In this document: positions 17,760-26,873 of the stretch, piece after piece | How the letters are laid out: every line of letters begins with the position of its first letter | How positions within the stretch are numbered: position 1 is the first letter of the stretch | Assembly: GCA_016860845.1 (NCBI GenBank) | Contig: BOKF01000012.1 | Coordinates: 133,736-197,735 of the forward strand | DNA length: 64,000 nucleotides | Source: Chloroflexota bacterium | GTDB lineage: Bacteria > Chloroflexota > Anaerolineae > 4572-78 > J111 | Direction of reading: 5' to 3' | The notes under the pieces: generated by a model | Seen by the model: the letters and a program-made list of their open reading frames with translations, nothing else | Told to the model about the DNA's origin: nothing | The model's database searches: none | Translations under genes and position numbers: made by a program

Positions 17760-18317
17760 ATGATTGACCACACCCTTTTAGCTAATCCCGGTATCCAGGT
17801 TGTCGCCATATTGGTTGGCGTCGTCGTCCTGGTTGCCGGGCGCCAGCTTTTTTGGCTTTTTGTCGGCGCGGTTGGATTTGTGGTCGGCCTGTCCCTGGCC
17901 TTCCAATTGCTGGCCGACCAGCCGCCCTGGTTGATCTTGCTCGCCGCAGTGCTCCTGGGTCTCGTCGGCATCGTCGTGGCTGTTTTTCTGCAAACCGCCG
18001 CGATTGGCCTGGCCGGATTTCTCATGGGAGGCTACGCCCTAACCTGGTTGGGGCAGCAGTTTGGCCTCGACCTGAGTCAGTGGGGCTGGCTCATCTTTGT
18101 GGGTGGCGGGGTAATGGGTGTGCTGCTGGCGATTTATCTCTTCGATGTCGCGCTGATTATCCTGTCGGCCTTAGCCGGAGCCAGCTTGATTGTTCAAGCC
18201 ATCCGCCTCGACCCGCTGGTGACAGTCATCCTGTTTCTGGTTATGGTCGTGCTCGGTATTTTGGTTCAAACCAGCACCCGCAGGGTCAAACCACCCACCG
18301 ATCCAGACGGCGATTAG
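17760..18317 (+). CDS. Small polytopic membrane protein (TMEM198/DUF4203-like pattern)
   Basis: A 185-residue, mostly hydrophobic protein with about 6-7 helices and Gly-rich turns (WLFVGAVGFVVGLSLA, GLAGFLMGGYALTWLG, GWLIFVGGGVMGVLLAIYLFDVALI). The repeated pattern of glycine-patterned helices resembles TMEM198/DUF4203-type proteins, but I cannot assign a function. It follows the response regulator by 13 bases, so it is probably the third gene of that operon, and it is convergent with the flavin reductase 7 bases away. A short charged tail ends the protein. Confidence 0.65.
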   Translation: MIDHTLLANPGIQVVAILVGVVVLVAGRQLFWLFVGAVGFVVGLSLAFQLLADQPPWLILLAAVLLGLVGIVVAVFLQTAAIGLAGFLMGGYALTWLGQQFGLDLSQWGWLIFVGGGVMGVLLAIYLFDVALIILSALAGASLIVQAIRLDPLVTVILFLVMVVLGILVQTSTRRVKPPTDPDGD

Positions 18318-18324
18318 CCGCTGT

Positions 18325-18828
18325 TCAGCGCCCATCCAGGATGCGCCGATATTGACCGCGATAGTATAGCAGCGGGTTAGCCGGGTCTTCGGCCCGGTAC
18401 AGCCCGATGACCTGGCCCACCACAATCCAATGGTCGCCGCCTGCCAAAAATTCCCTGGTCCGGCAGGCAATCGCTCCAATAGCCCCTTCCAGGCGCGGGC
18501 CGCCCAGCCAGGGGATGAACGTAAAAGCGGGAGGCTCTGGATGGGGCCACATGTGGGCAAAGTAACTGGATAAATCCTGCTGTTGTTCGCTTAAAATATT
18601 GATCGAAAATCCATCGGCCTGGCGCAGGAAACTCATTAAGTGCGCTTCTTTTTGCACACAAACCAGCACCAGCATTGGCTCTAGTGAAACCGAAGTGACC
18701 GCATTGGCAGTCATCCCGTAAACCTCACCCTCAGCTTCAACCGCTACGACTGTTACCCCGGTGGCAAACAAACCCATCGTGTTACGAAATGCCCGGCTAT
18801 CAACAACTTCTTCGATCAGGTTAGTCAC
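18325..18828 (-). CDS. Flavin reductase-like FMN-binding protein
   Basis: A 167-residue split-barrel flavoprotein of the flavin reductase-like family (HpaC/DIM6-NTAB type), which reduces FMN or FAD with NAD(P)H, often for a partner monooxygenase. Family features seen: FRNTMGLFATGVTVVA at the start, the FMN-contact stretch GMTANAVTSVSLEPMLVLVCV, FSINILSEQQ, and the C-terminal GDHWIVVGQV...PLLYYRGQY. The start is taken as the GTG at 18828, because GAGGAAAG precedes it closely; the longer frame to 18915 adds unrelated sequence. No monooxygenase partner is adjacent. It is a single gene facing the sensor-kinase operon. Confidence 0.85.
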   Translation of the reverse strand: MTNLIEEVVDSRAFRNTMGLFATGVTVVAVEAEGEVYGMTANAVTSVSLEPMLVLVCVQKEAHLMSFLRQADGFSINILSEQQQDLSSYFAHMWPHPEPPAFTFIPWLGGPRLEGAIGAIACRTREFLAGGDHWIVVGQVIGLYRAEDPANPLLYYRGQYRRILDGR

Positions 18829-19001
18829 ATCTTTCCTCGGTAAATTAAGCTGAGGGAAGATTATAGCACAGATGCTACGGAATGGACATAACCTTAGAGC
18901 CTTACCGGTCAGCAAAAAGGGCTATTTTTATTGCCAAAGCCCGGTTAACTGGATAAAATTTGTACATTAACCACAATCTTCGAATAAATCCGAATTAAAG
19001 C

Positions 19002-19030
19002 GTGTCAAGCAAAGTTACTTGTGCTATAAT
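19002..19030 (+). promoter_or_regulatory. Promoter giving a probable leaderless mRNA
   Basis: GTGTCA (19002-19007), 17-base spacer, perfect TATAAT (19025-19030). Only 7 bases separate the -10 box from the ATG at 19038, so transcription should begin at or next to the start codon. Confidence 0.55.
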
Positions 19031-19037
19031 CTAGTCT

Positions 19038-20009
19038 ATGAGAGTCGCCAGAGTTCCGCTCAACCAAGCTGCCGGTCACATTCTGCTCCACAATCAAGCT
19101 GGCCCGGATGGCCGCAAAGCCCTTAAAAAAGGCCAGCGTCTGACTGCCGCCGATATTGCCCTGTTACAAGACCTGGGCCGCGAGCAAGTTTATATCGCCA
19201 TCCTGGCTGAAGATGACCTCGACGAAAATGAAGCGGCTCGCCGCCTGGGGCAAGCTCTGGCGAGCCTGGGCCTTGAACCGAGCAGCGCCACCACCGGCCG
19301 GGTCAATCTTATGGCTACCCTCACGGGATTGTTTAAGGTTAATGTCGAAAGTCTCCTGGCTTTCAACGATATTACCGGCGTCACGCTGGCCACACTTCCC
19401 AACCACACTGTGGTGCAGCCAAAAACAATGATCGGCACGATCAAGATTATCCCTTACGGCCTGCCCCGCGCCGACCTGGCGACTGCCGAAGCCATTGCCG
19501 GCGCGTCTCGCCTGGTGGAAGTCAAGCCGTTTGTTGTCCAGCAGGCCGCTTTGATCACCACCGGCAGCGCCGCAGCCCGCGAAAAAGTGCTTGAAAGCTT
19601 TACCCCGGCCCTGCGCGACCGATTGGCCGGCTACAATACCGCACTGCTCGAAGGCCCTTACGTGCCCGAAGATGAAGTTGAGATCAGCCAGGCGCTGCAA
19701 TGGGCTTTGCACAGCGGCGCTAAAATGATCCTCGTCGCCGGGGAAACTTCGATTATGGATGTTGACGACATCACCCCCCGGGCCATTAAGGCCGTGGGCG
19801 GCGAAATTGTACATTACGGCATGCCGGTCGAACCGGGGAATCTTATGCTGCTGGCCTATTGCGGCGACATTCCTATCGTCGGCGCGCCGGGCTGCGCGAA
19901 AAGCAGAAGCTATAACGTGGTGGACATGGTTTTGCCCCGGCTGGCTGCCGGAGAACGCTTGACCCGCCGCGATTTGATCGCCCTGGGTCACGGGGGGTTG
20001 CTCAAATGA
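19038..20009 (+). CDS. Molybdopterin-binding (MoeA/MogA-domain) protein
   Basis: A 323-residue cytosolic protein with a molybdopterin-binding fold. The N-terminal part (residues about 1-165) resembles the MoeA/MocA-associated barrel found with such domains (VPLNQAAGHILLHN, KKGQRLTAADIALLQDLG). The C-terminal part has the MoCF-type signature: VALITTGSAAA-like strand, a VPEDEVEISQAL helix, an AKMILVAGETSIMDVDDITPRAI segment in place of the usual TGGTS, and GAPGCAKSRSYN. It probably handles molybdenum cofactor or a related pterin. No other moa/moe genes or molybdoenzymes are nearby. It lacks a ribosome binding site and is likely translated from a leaderless transcript. Function beyond cofactor binding is uncertain. 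Confidence 0.8.
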   Translation: MRVARVPLNQAAGHILLHNQAGPDGRKALKKGQRLTAADIALLQDLGREQVYIAILAEDDLDENEAARRLGQALASLGLEPSSATTGRVNLMATLTGLFKVNVESLLAFNDITGVTLATLPNHTVVQPKTMIGTIKIIPYGLPRADLATAEAIAGASRLVEVKPFVVQQAALITTGSAAAREKVLESFTPALRDRLAGYNTALLEGPYVPEDEVEISQALQWALHSGAKMILVAGETSIMDVDDITPRAIKAVGGEIVHYGMPVEPGNLMLLAYCGDIPIVGAPGCAKSRSYNVVDMVLPRLAAGERLTRRDLIALGHGGLLK

Positions 20010-20046
20010 CAGAACTTACGCGGTGGGTGGAAAAGCCCTCCCTAAA

Positions 20047-20065
20047 TCCCTCCCAAAGGGAGGGA
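20047..20065. repeat. Perfect hairpin in the spacer before the G5 lipoprotein gene
   Basis: tccctccc and gggaggga pair around AAA, within a longer stretch (20030-20125) of mixed CCCTCC/GGAGGT words. No T-tract follows, so it is not a clear terminator. Confidence 0.5.
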
Positions 20066-20172
20066 CTTAAGCTGATACTCCCCCCTGTGGGCGACTGAAA
20101 GGAGGTTAGAGGGGGGCAAATCCTTCAACTACGTAACCCCTGTCAAATGACCGGCGCGGCCTGGGTGGCACT

Positions 20173-22062
20173 TTGAACCGGCAAAGTTTGGCCGGGTGGA
20201 GTGGCTGGGCTTGCCTGGCCTGGCTCTGGTTGCTGGCCATTTTGAGTGTGGCCTGCCAAACCCAACCGAATCAAGTTTTTATTGAAGTGGATGGCGGTCG
20301 TCAAGCCTTGACGACCCAGGCGGCCACCGTGCGCGAAGCTCTGGCGGAAGCCAAAGTTGAACTCGGGCCGTTGGACCGGGTCAAGCCTGACCTGTACACC
20401 CAATTAGAACCGGGACTGGCTATCGCCGTGACCCGGGTAAAAGAAGAGATTGAGACCCGGCGGGAAATCGTTTCCTTTGAGCGGCAGACGATCACCAACG
20501 AAGCCCTGGCCATGGGTGAAACGCGGGTCTCGCAGCTTGGGGTAAATGGCGAAGACGAAATCACCATTCGGGTGGTTTATGAAAATGGCGTCGAGGTCAG
20601 CCGGACTGAGGTGTCACGGGCCGCGGTGATCCAGCCGGTGCCGGAGATCCTGGTGGTTGGACCGCAGGGCGAGCTGCCTTCGACCCCCATTGAGGGGACG
20701 ATTGCCTATATCGCCAACGGCAATGCCTGGCTGATGCGGGATAGCAGCGGCAGCCGCCGCCCCTTGACCACGGCCGGTGATCTGGATGGCCGGGTGTTCA
20801 GCCTTTCACCCGACGGCCGCCAGTTGCTCTATACTCGCGCACTCAGCGACGAAATTGACCTGCCGCTCAACGAGATGTGGCTGGCCTCAACCACCATTGT
20901 CGGCGAAGCGCCGATTACACTCGGCCTGCAGGGCGTGCTCTATGCCGAGTGGTCGCCGGTTATTAGCCAGCCTCTGCTGGCCTACAGCACGGCGGAGCGG
21001 ACAGCCAGCCCACCCGGCTGGCGAGCCAACAACGATTTATGGTTGTATGTACCTTCTCGCCCACCACTGAGCGGCGAGGCAAAAACCAAGGCGGTCGAAG
21101 TGATTCCGCCCAATACCCAGGGACTTTACCCCTGGTGGGGCACGACCTTTGCCTGGTCGCCCGACGGCGCCCGGCTGGCTTATGCCCGGGCCGATCAGAT
21201 TGGGGTGATTGATCTTAAAACTGAAAAGCCGGTTAGCTACACAATCACGCCCCTGGTTGACTTTGTGCCGCTCAAAACTTTCAGCGATTGGGTCTGGCTG
21301 CCGGGACTGAGTTGGTCGCCCGATGGTCAATTTCTGGCGGCAGTTGTTCATGGCCCGCCCCAGGCCGGCGAGCCAGCCGAAGAAAGCCAGGTCTTTGATT
21401 TGTGGCTTCTGGGCCTGGATAACGGCATTTCGGCTAAAGTGAGCCAGCAGGTGGGCATGTGGGCTAACCCGGCCTGGGGGAAAACGGGGATTGCTTTCGG
21501 AGCAGCCACGGACCCCTTTCAATCGGCCACCGGCCGTTACTTTATCAAGTTAATAGATCGAGACGGCAGCAACCAACGCCAGTTATTTCCCTTCCGCGAA
21601 GAGTTGGGTGTGCAGCTACCGCAACTGGTTTGGTCTGCCGAGGGTGAAACCTTGCTCTTTACTTATAACGGCAATTTGTATATGATGGATAGGAATGGCA
21701 CGCCGCCCAAACAGCTTACCGCCGATGGTCAGGCCAGCCATCCACAGTGGGTTTCGGCAGCACCTTTGATTACCAGCCTTACCAGCACGACAACTTTGAC
21801 CGGCTCCGGTTCGATCACCCCCAGTGCTGCGGTGAGTCCAACTCAAGTGATCCCGGTGACGCCGGCCCCCACCTCAGACCTGGCTATTACACCCACACAA
21901 TCTATTACCCGGAGCGTGACGCCAACCGTGACCATGACCGCTACTCCCATACCCATTCCTCCGCCAGCATCTCCGGCTGTACCAACCATTCCCGCTGCCG
22001 ATCCAGCAACAATTACACCCTCGCTTAAACTGGAAGAGAACGAAGGAACGGATTCCCCGTGA
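20173..22062 (+). CDS. Lipoprotein with DUF348/G5-like region and WD40/TolB-like propeller
   Basis: A 629-residue exported lipoprotein. The signal peptide ends with LSVAC (Cys about residue 28). A ubiquitin-like DUF348-type region (VFIEVDGGRQALTT...TVREALAEA) and a G5-like domain (residues about 85-150, EEIETRREIVSFERQTITNE...GVEVSRTEVSRA) follow, as in YabE/Rpf-like cell-wall proteins. Residues about 170-525 form a beta-propeller with PD40/TolB-like repeats (SLSPDGRQLLYTR, WSPDGARLAYARA, WSPDGQFLAAVVH). A Thr/Pro-rich tail of about 80 residues ends it. It is likely a surface protein binding cell wall or a polymer; no catalytic residues are evident. The start is TTG. The next gene overlaps its stop by 4 bases, so the two are co-translated. 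Confidence 0.8.
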   Translation: MNRQSLAGWSGWACLAWLWLLAILSVACQTQPNQVFIEVDGGRQALTTQAATVREALAEAKVELGPLDRVKPDLYTQLEPGLAIAVTRVKEEIETRREIVSFERQTITNEALAMGETRVSQLGVNGEDEITIRVVYENGVEVSRTEVSRAAVIQPVPEILVVGPQGELPSTPIEGTIAYIANGNAWLMRDSSGSRRPLTTAGDLDGRVFSLSPDGRQLLYTRALSDEIDLPLNEMWLASTTIVGEAPITLGLQGVLYAEWSPVISQPLLAYSTAERTASPPGWRANNDLWLYVPSRPPLSGEAKTKAVEVIPPNTQGLYPWWGTTFAWSPDGARLAYARADQIGVIDLKTEKPVSYTITPLVDFVPLKTFSDWVWLPGLSWSPDGQFLAAVVHGPPQAGEPAEESQVFDLWLLGLDNGISAKVSQQVGMWANPAWGKTGIAFGAATDPFQSATGRYFIKLIDRDGSNQRQLFPFREELGVQLPQLVWSAEGETLLFTYNGNLYMMDRNGTPPKQLTADGQASHPQWVSAAPLITSLTSTTTLTGSGSITPSAAVSPTQVIPVTPAPTSDLAITPTQSITRSVTPTVTMTATPIPIPPPASPAVPTIPAADPATITPSLKLEENEGTDSP

Positions 22063-23672
22063 ACAAACAATCTACCATTTTAATCATGGATGAAGATCCA
22101 GAAACTCTGGAACAGCTTCAAACCACCTTACAGCGAGCGGGCTATCATGTCCTTGTCGCCGTAGATGGGCATGCTGCGCTGCGTCTGGCTCACAGCAGAA
22201 AACCGGATTTAATTGTGTCGGATTTGCTGCTGGCCGGGCTGGACAGCTATCAGGTTTGGAAAGCCTTCCGTGCGGATAAAGAAAATGCGGCAGCGCCAAT
22301 TCTGGTCATCAGCGCCTTGAATATTCCCGCCAGTAATGAGCCGTGGCGGCCCAGTCCCAACGCCGAGTGGCAACTCCTCTCCTATGACGCCTTTTTACCC
22401 AAGCCAATAGACTTAAGACGCTTTCTCCGCGTGGTTCAAAAGCTGCTGGCTCCAGCTAAAACTCAAACTATCGCCAGCGGGCCAAGCACCATTTTGGCCA
22501 TTGAGGATAAAGAAACTCAAAGGACTTTGGCCTCCATTTTGGGCAATAACGATTTTGGAGTAGAAACGCCCGCCTCATTGAGCGAGGCGCTTCAGTTGAG
22601 CAGAGCCGTGCCTCCGGCAGCCCTGCTGGTAGATTGCCGTACTCTCAGCGAAGCCACCAAAAATTTCGTAGCCCAAACTCGCCGCTTTGTGCCTAACACG
22701 GTGATCATCGCCTTGATTGACCCCCAGGGCGCTTTTGAAGAGGGCCTGGAAAGCCTCTGTGATAGTTTTTTGGCCATGCCGCTGCATCCCACGCGGATCG
22801 TCCTGTCCATCAACCGCATCCTTGATCATGTAGGCATGAAGCACCGCACCAGAGCCATCAGCAATCAGTTGATTACCACCAATCAAGACCTGCTTGATAC
22901 GCAGCAAGTCCTCCGCGCCCAGAATGAAGAGTTACAACACATCAACAATCAACTACGCGAGTTGAGCGCGCTGAAAGAAACATTGACCGGCATGATTGTC
23001 CACGATCTTAAAGCGCCCCTGGGGGCGGTACTGGGAGCGATCAATTTTTTAATTACCGACCCTGACCTTAACTTGACCAGCACCCACGCCCGGCTGTTAA
23101 CCGCCGCCAATGCTGCGGGCGACCAATTGCTGCGCCTGACCGAAACCCTTTTGGAGGGGCAGCGGTTGGAAGATGGCCATCTCAAGCCGGACATAGAACC
23201 CTTTGAACTACCTACCTTGATAGATGTTAGCCTGCACCGGGTTTCGCCGTTGCTAACGATGAGCCAGCTCGAGGTGCAGTGTACGTTCGCCGATAACCTA
23301 CCCACCGCCTTTGCCGACCCGCATATTAGCCAGCGCATCGTCGAAAACCTGCTGGATAATGCGATTAAATTTTCACCGCCCCGGAGCGCCATCACCATTA
23401 ACGTCACCTCTGAAGGGAAAATGATAACCATTAGCATCACCGACCAAGGCCCCGGCATTCCTAAAGACCGCCAGCAAGAGATTTTTGACCGCTTTGCCCA
23501 AATCAAGAATGCCGCCTCTCCCTCCACCCGCGCTGGATTCGGCCTGGGATTGACGTTTTGTAACTTGGCCACCCAGGCAATGGGCGGTTCTATTTGGGTT
23601 GAAAGTGACGGCGAGTCCGGCACCACTTTTTTATTTACCCTGCCCATCTATGAAGATGAAACAATGATGTAA
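22059..23672 (+). CDS. Hybrid receiver-histidine kinase with two N-terminal receiver domains
   Basis: A 537-residue soluble signalling protein. Receiver 1 (about 1-135) has MDEDPE acidic residues, the phospho-acceptor Asp in LIVSDLLLAGLDSY and Lys in FLPKPIDL. Receiver 2 (about 145-265) is degenerate: an IEDKE start is kept, but the usual phospho-acceptor site reads LLVDCRTLSEA and the Lys-Pro motif is missing (LAMPLHPTRI). A coiled coil precedes HisKA with His in MIVHDLKAPLG, and HATPase with NLLDNAIKF, DQGPGIPKD and GFGLGLTFC. Such REC-HK proteins act within phosphorelays. GTG overlaps the stop of the lipoprotein gene (GTGA), so a functional link with that surface protein is likely. Confidence 0.88.
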   Translation: MNKQSTILIMDEDPETLEQLQTTLQRAGYHVLVAVDGHAALRLAHSRKPDLIVSDLLLAGLDSYQVWKAFRADKENAAAPILVISALNIPASNEPWRPSPNAEWQLLSYDAFLPKPIDLRRFLRVVQKLLAPAKTQTIASGPSTILAIEDKETQRTLASILGNNDFGVETPASLSEALQLSRAVPPAALLVDCRTLSEATKNFVAQTRRFVPNTVIIALIDPQGAFEEGLESLCDSFLAMPLHPTRIVLSINRILDHVGMKHRTRAISNQLITTNQDLLDTQQVLRAQNEELQHINNQLRELSALKETLTGMIVHDLKAPLGAVLGAINFLITDPDLNLTSTHARLLTAANAAGDQLLRLTETLLEGQRLEDGHLKPDIEPFELPTLIDVSLHRVSPLLTMSQLEVQCTFADNLPTAFADPHISQRIVENLLDNAIKFSPPRSAITINVTSEGKMITISITDQGPGIPKDRQQEIFDRFAQIKNAASPSTRAGFGLGLTFCNLATQAMGGSIWVESDGESGTTFLFTLPIYEDETMM

Positions 23673-23710
23673 GGACCTTATGGATTTTGATTTTGAAATC
23701 CACTAATGCC

Positions 23711-23764
23711 CTATAACGGCGGGACTTGCCCCCGCCTGAGGCAACCACAAAGGTCGCCTCTATC
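23711..23764. repeat. Two adjacent hairpins downstream of the hybrid kinase
   Basis: A GGCGGG/CCCGCC stem (about 23717-23735) is followed by gaggc-acc pairing with ggt-gcctc. They may end transcription of the kinase unit, although no clear T-tract follows. Confidence 0.4.
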
Positions 23765-23896
23765 ATTTCCGATTTTGGTTGTCAAAATTCGTCAGAGTCT
23801 TCTTTCCAACCATCTTCTAACATTTTTCAAAGTGAGTTCCTACCTTTTTGCCCTAGTATAGGCTGGTAAAATTATTATTCTATTCAGGAGAAAAAA

Positions 23897-24838
23897 ATGC
23901 GTGTCTTAATTACCGGCGGCGCCGGCTTTCTCGGTTCTCATCTGTGTGATCGTTTTCTGGCCGAAGGGCACACGGTTATTGCCATGGATAATCTGATTAC
24001 CGGCAAAACCGCTAACATCGAACACCTGGCCGGGCATGAGCGGTTCCTTTTTATTAAGCATGATGTTACCAATTATATCTATGTGGAAGGGCCGCTGGAC
24101 GCGGTGCTCCATTTTGCCTCTCCCGCCAGCCCCATTGACTATCTCGAACTGCCCATTCCCACGCTCAAAGTAGGCGCCCTGGGCACGCACAAAGCCCTGG
24201 GCCTGGCCAAGGCGAAGGGGGCGCGCTTTTTGTTAGCCTCCACCTCTGAGGTCTACGGTGACCCCCTCATCCATCCCCAAACGGAAGATTACTGGGGCAA
24301 TGTTAACCCTATTGGTCCGCGCGGCGTTTACGACGAAGCTAAACGCTTTGCCGAAGCCCTGACTATGGCTTACCATCGCTACCACCAGGTAGACACCCGT
24401 ATCGTCCGCATTTTTAACACCTACGGGCCGCGCATGCGTCTGGAAGATGGGCGGGTCGTGCCAAACTTCATTGCCCAGGCCCTCCGGGGCGAGCCGCTGA
24501 CCGTATACGGCGATGGCAGCCAAACCCGCTCCTTCTGCTACGTCAGCGATCTGGTCGAGGGAATCTATCACCTGCTGCTGTCGAACGAAGTTGAGCCGGT
24601 GAATATCGGTAATCCGGTGGAAATGACCATCTTGGATTTTGCCAAAACGATTGTTGAACTGACCGGCAGCCAATCGGAGATTGTCTTTGTCCGGCCCACC
24701 GATATGCGCATCAAGGATGACCCCAAAGTCCGCCAACCCGATATTAGCAAAGCTCGCCGTATTCTCAACTGGGAGCCGAAGGTGTCGCTACAGGCTGGCT
24801 TAAAAGAAACCATCGCTTACTTCAAACCAAGAGTGTGA
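23897..24838 (+). CDS. UDP-glucuronate decarboxylase (UDP-xylose synthase)
   Basis: A 313-residue NAD-dependent short-chain dehydrogenase of the extended family that converts UDP-glucuronate to UDP-xylose, a precursor for surface polysaccharide. Visible features: Rossmann motif [11 protein letters not shown] at the N-terminus, [28 protein letters not shown], catalytic [20 protein letters not shown] (Tyr-x3-Lys), [10 protein letters not shown], and the sugar-nucleotide loop [26 protein letters not shown]. These match the UXS type closely. AGGAG lies 6 bases before the ATG. It begins a tight run with the O-antigen ligase gene (4-base overlap) and further polysaccharide genes. Confidence 0.93.
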   Translation: MRVLITGGAGFLGSHLCDRFLAEGHTVIAMDNLITGKTANIEHLAGHERFLFIKHDVTNYIYVEGPLDAVLHFASPASPIDYLELPIPTLKVGALGTHKALGLAKAKGARFLLASTSEVYGDPLIHPQTEDYWGNVNPIGPRGVYDEAKRFAEALTMAYHRYHQVDTRIVRIFNTYGPRMRLEDGRVVPNFIAQALRGEPLTVYGDGSQTRSFCYVSDLVEGIYHLLLSNEVEPVNIGNPVEMTILDFAKTIVELTGSQSEIVFVRPTDMRIKDDPKVRQPDISKARRILNWEPKVSLQAGLKETIAYFKPRV

Positions 24839-26379
24839 CCATGCTGGCCAGCAGCTACGCCCAAGCTAGAGATAAACTCCTCAATCTAACCTTACCCCCT
24901 CTGTCCCTCAACGCCCCCTTGCGGCAGGCTACCCTGATCGCGGCGATTATTGCTGTTGGCCTTGCGGTTGCCTGGCTGCCAGTCACATGGGTGGCTTTAT
25001 TGCTGGGAGGAGCTATCTTTTTAACCGTGCTCTTGCTCCGCCCAGTTTTGAGCCTGTACCTGCTCATCCCGATCATCCCTTTCAGTAGTTTGCTAGCCGT
25101 GCCGTTCGGCGGCATTAAAGCCGGTCTGATGGAGATTGTGCTGATCTTGGGGCTGCTGGCCTGGCTGCTGCAAATGCTGGCCCGGCAGAAGGTCATGATT
25201 CCCTCTGCCCCCTTGCTCTGGCCTTTTCTCTTGTTTTTGGGAGGGGTTGGACTGTCGTGGCTCAATGCGCTTTCCATTGGGGCCAGCCTGGTTGAAACGG
25301 CCAAATGGGTCGAGATGCTGGCGCTCTACCTGTTAGGGGTTGCCCTGCTGCCCGTTCGACATGTCCGTTGGGTCGTCGGGGTAATGATATTGGCCGGCAT
25401 AGCTCAGGCGGTCTTGGGTTTATACCAGTTCGTTTTCAAAGTTGGGCCGGCGGGCTTTTTGCTGTTCGATGGACGCTTCTTGCGCGCTTACGGCACCTTT
25501 GCCCAGCCGAATCCCTACGCCGGCTATTTGGGCCTGGTTCTCCCCCTGGCGCTGTCATTAGCCGTCTGGGCCTTCAGTGATTTTCGGTTTTCGAGTTTCG
25601 ATTTTAGAAATAAATCCAAAATCAAAAATCCACGCTCGAAAGGGCAGTCCAAAATCTTCTATGGTTTGTCCCTGGTCCTCTTGCTGGCCGCGCTTTTTGC
25701 CACCCAATCGCGGGGAGCCTGGCTGGGTTTTGCGGTTGCTGCGGCGGTTACGCTGGGGGTGCGGAGCAAACAAGCGGCCATGATAGTCGGTGGTTTGGCG
25801 CTGGTTTTTGTCCTGGCGGCTCTGGCTGGCTCGTTCGATTGGGGCGTAGTTAATACGAATGCGGTCACACAGCGCCTGGTAGATGCCCTGGGTATTGCCA
25901 CGATCAGCGATATTTCGGCTGTCGAAGTCACCGACGCCAATTTTGCCACTATCGAGCGGCTGGCTCATTGGCAAGCCGCCCGCGACATGTGGCGCGACCA
26001 TCTCTGGCTGGGGGCCGGTTTTGGCAATTACGCAGTTATCTATCCGGTTTATGCGCCGGGCCGCTGGCTCGACCCGCTGGGTCACGCTCACAACTATTTG
26101 CTCAATATCGGCGCGGAAGCCGGCCTGGTCGGGATAATTGCCTATTTGATTTTCTGGATTTTAACTTTTAGAGTATCATTGTTAGCTTTACAGAGCAGTA
26201 CTGGTTTCAACCGGGCCGTAGCAGCAGGGGGACTAGGTATTTTAGTCCATTTACATATTCACAATTTTTTCGATAATCTGTACGTACAGGGGATGTACTT
26301 GCACCTGGCCATTGTGTTGGCGCTCATTTCGATTATCTATTCATGTCACCAAACCAAATTCAGCCGCGAAAGAATTTAA
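24835..26379 (+). CDS. O-antigen ligase / Wzy-type polymerase membrane protein
   Basis: A 514-residue protein with about 11-12 hydrophobic segments and the Wzy_C ligase signature in a large periplasmic loop near residues 370-425 ([14 protein letters not shown] earlier, then [30 protein letters not shown]...[19 protein letters not shown]). Such proteins join or polymerise lipid-linked glycans outside the membrane. Residues about 245-275 are an unusual hydrophilic insert ([20 protein letters not shown]) between two helices, encoded by an AT-rich palindrome (listed separately). GTG 24835 overlaps the preceding stop; an ATG at 24841 is the alternative. It lies in the polysaccharide operon. Confidence 0.88.
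   Translation: MTMLASSYAQARDKLLNLTLPPLSLNAPLRQATLIAAIIAVGLAVAWLPVTWVALLLGGAIFLTVLLLRPVLSLYLLIPIIPFSSLLAVPFGGIKAGLMEIVLILGLLAWLLQMLARQKVMIPSAPLLWPFLLFLGGVGLSWLNALSIGASLVETAKWVEMLALYLLGVALLPVRHVRWVVGVMILAGIAQAVLGLYQFVFKVGPAGFLLFDGRFLRAYGTFAQPNPYAGYLGLVLPLALSLAVWAFSDFRFSSFDFRNKSKIKNPRSKGQSKIFYGLSLVLLLAALFATQSRGAWLGFAVAAAVTLGVRSKQAAMIVGGLALVFVLAALAGSFDWGVVNTNAVTQRLVDALGIATISDISAVEVTDANFATIERLAHWQAARDMWRDHLWLGAGFGNYAVIYPVYAPGRWLDPLGHAHNYLLNIGAEAGLVGIIAYLIFWILTFRVSLLALQSSTGFNRAVAAGGLGILVHLHIHNFFDNLYVQGMYLHLAIVLALISIIYSCHQTKFSRERI
25579..25642. repeat. AT-rich palindromic insert in the O-antigen ligase gene, in frame
   Basis: The left arm is built from gattttcg/gttttcgag words and the right arm from taaatccaaaatc/aaaaatcc, giving an imperfect hairpin of about 64 bases that is read through in frame. 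Local base composition is strikingly different from the flanking GC-rich gene. Confidence 0.55.
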
Positions 26380-26381
26380 CC

Positions 26382-26864
26382 ATGATTCAAACCCTTACTA
26401 ACATCTATCAGAGCCGCCCCAAAGAATTTAATCGTTTCGTCAAATTTGCGATGGTTGGCGCTTTTGGAGCTATCATTGATTTTGGCCTGCTCAACCTGAC
26501 TTTATATGTTATCCGCAACATTTTGCAATGGGATTTGTTAGCGGAATTTAACATCAATGGAAATCTATTAATTGCCAATACCCTCTCAGTTAGCGTCGCG
26601 ATGTTGAGCAACTTTATCTGGAATCGATACTGGACATTTCCCGAGTCGCGCAGCCGCAAAAAGCGAACGCAACTGCCTCAATTTGCCCTGGTTAACCTGA
26701 TTGGTCTTGTTATCAATAACCTGATTGTCATCGGCGTTGACTACCTTCTGTTTCCGTATGTCGGCGAGCCGTGGAGTTATAATATCGCCAAAGCCTTCGC
26801 TATCGGCGTCGTCCTTTTTTGGAATTTTGGCATCAACCGCCTGTGGACTTATCGGGGACTGTGA
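26382..26864 (+). CDS. GtrA-family membrane protein
   Basis: A 160-residue protein with four transmembrane helices, of the GtrA type thought to flip or stabilise lipid-linked sugars for glycan modification. The family features are an N-terminal FVKFAMVGAFGAIIDFGLLNL helix, a second helix ending in SNFIWNRYWTFPESR, and a last helix ending in FWNFGINRLWTYRG. The start is taken as the ATG at 26382, 2 bases after the ligase stop; the in-frame ATG 39 bases earlier would lie within the ligase gene. It belongs to the polysaccharide operon. Confidence 0.88.
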   Translation: MIQTLTNIYQSRPKEFNRFVKFAMVGAFGAIIDFGLLNLTLYVIRNILQWDLLAEFNINGNLLIANTLSVSVAMLSNFIWNRYWTFPESRSRKKRTQLPQFALVNLIGLVINNLIVIGVDYLLFPYVGEPWSYNIAKAFAIGVVLFWNFGINRLWTYRGL

Positions 26865-26873
26865 TCTGGCCTC

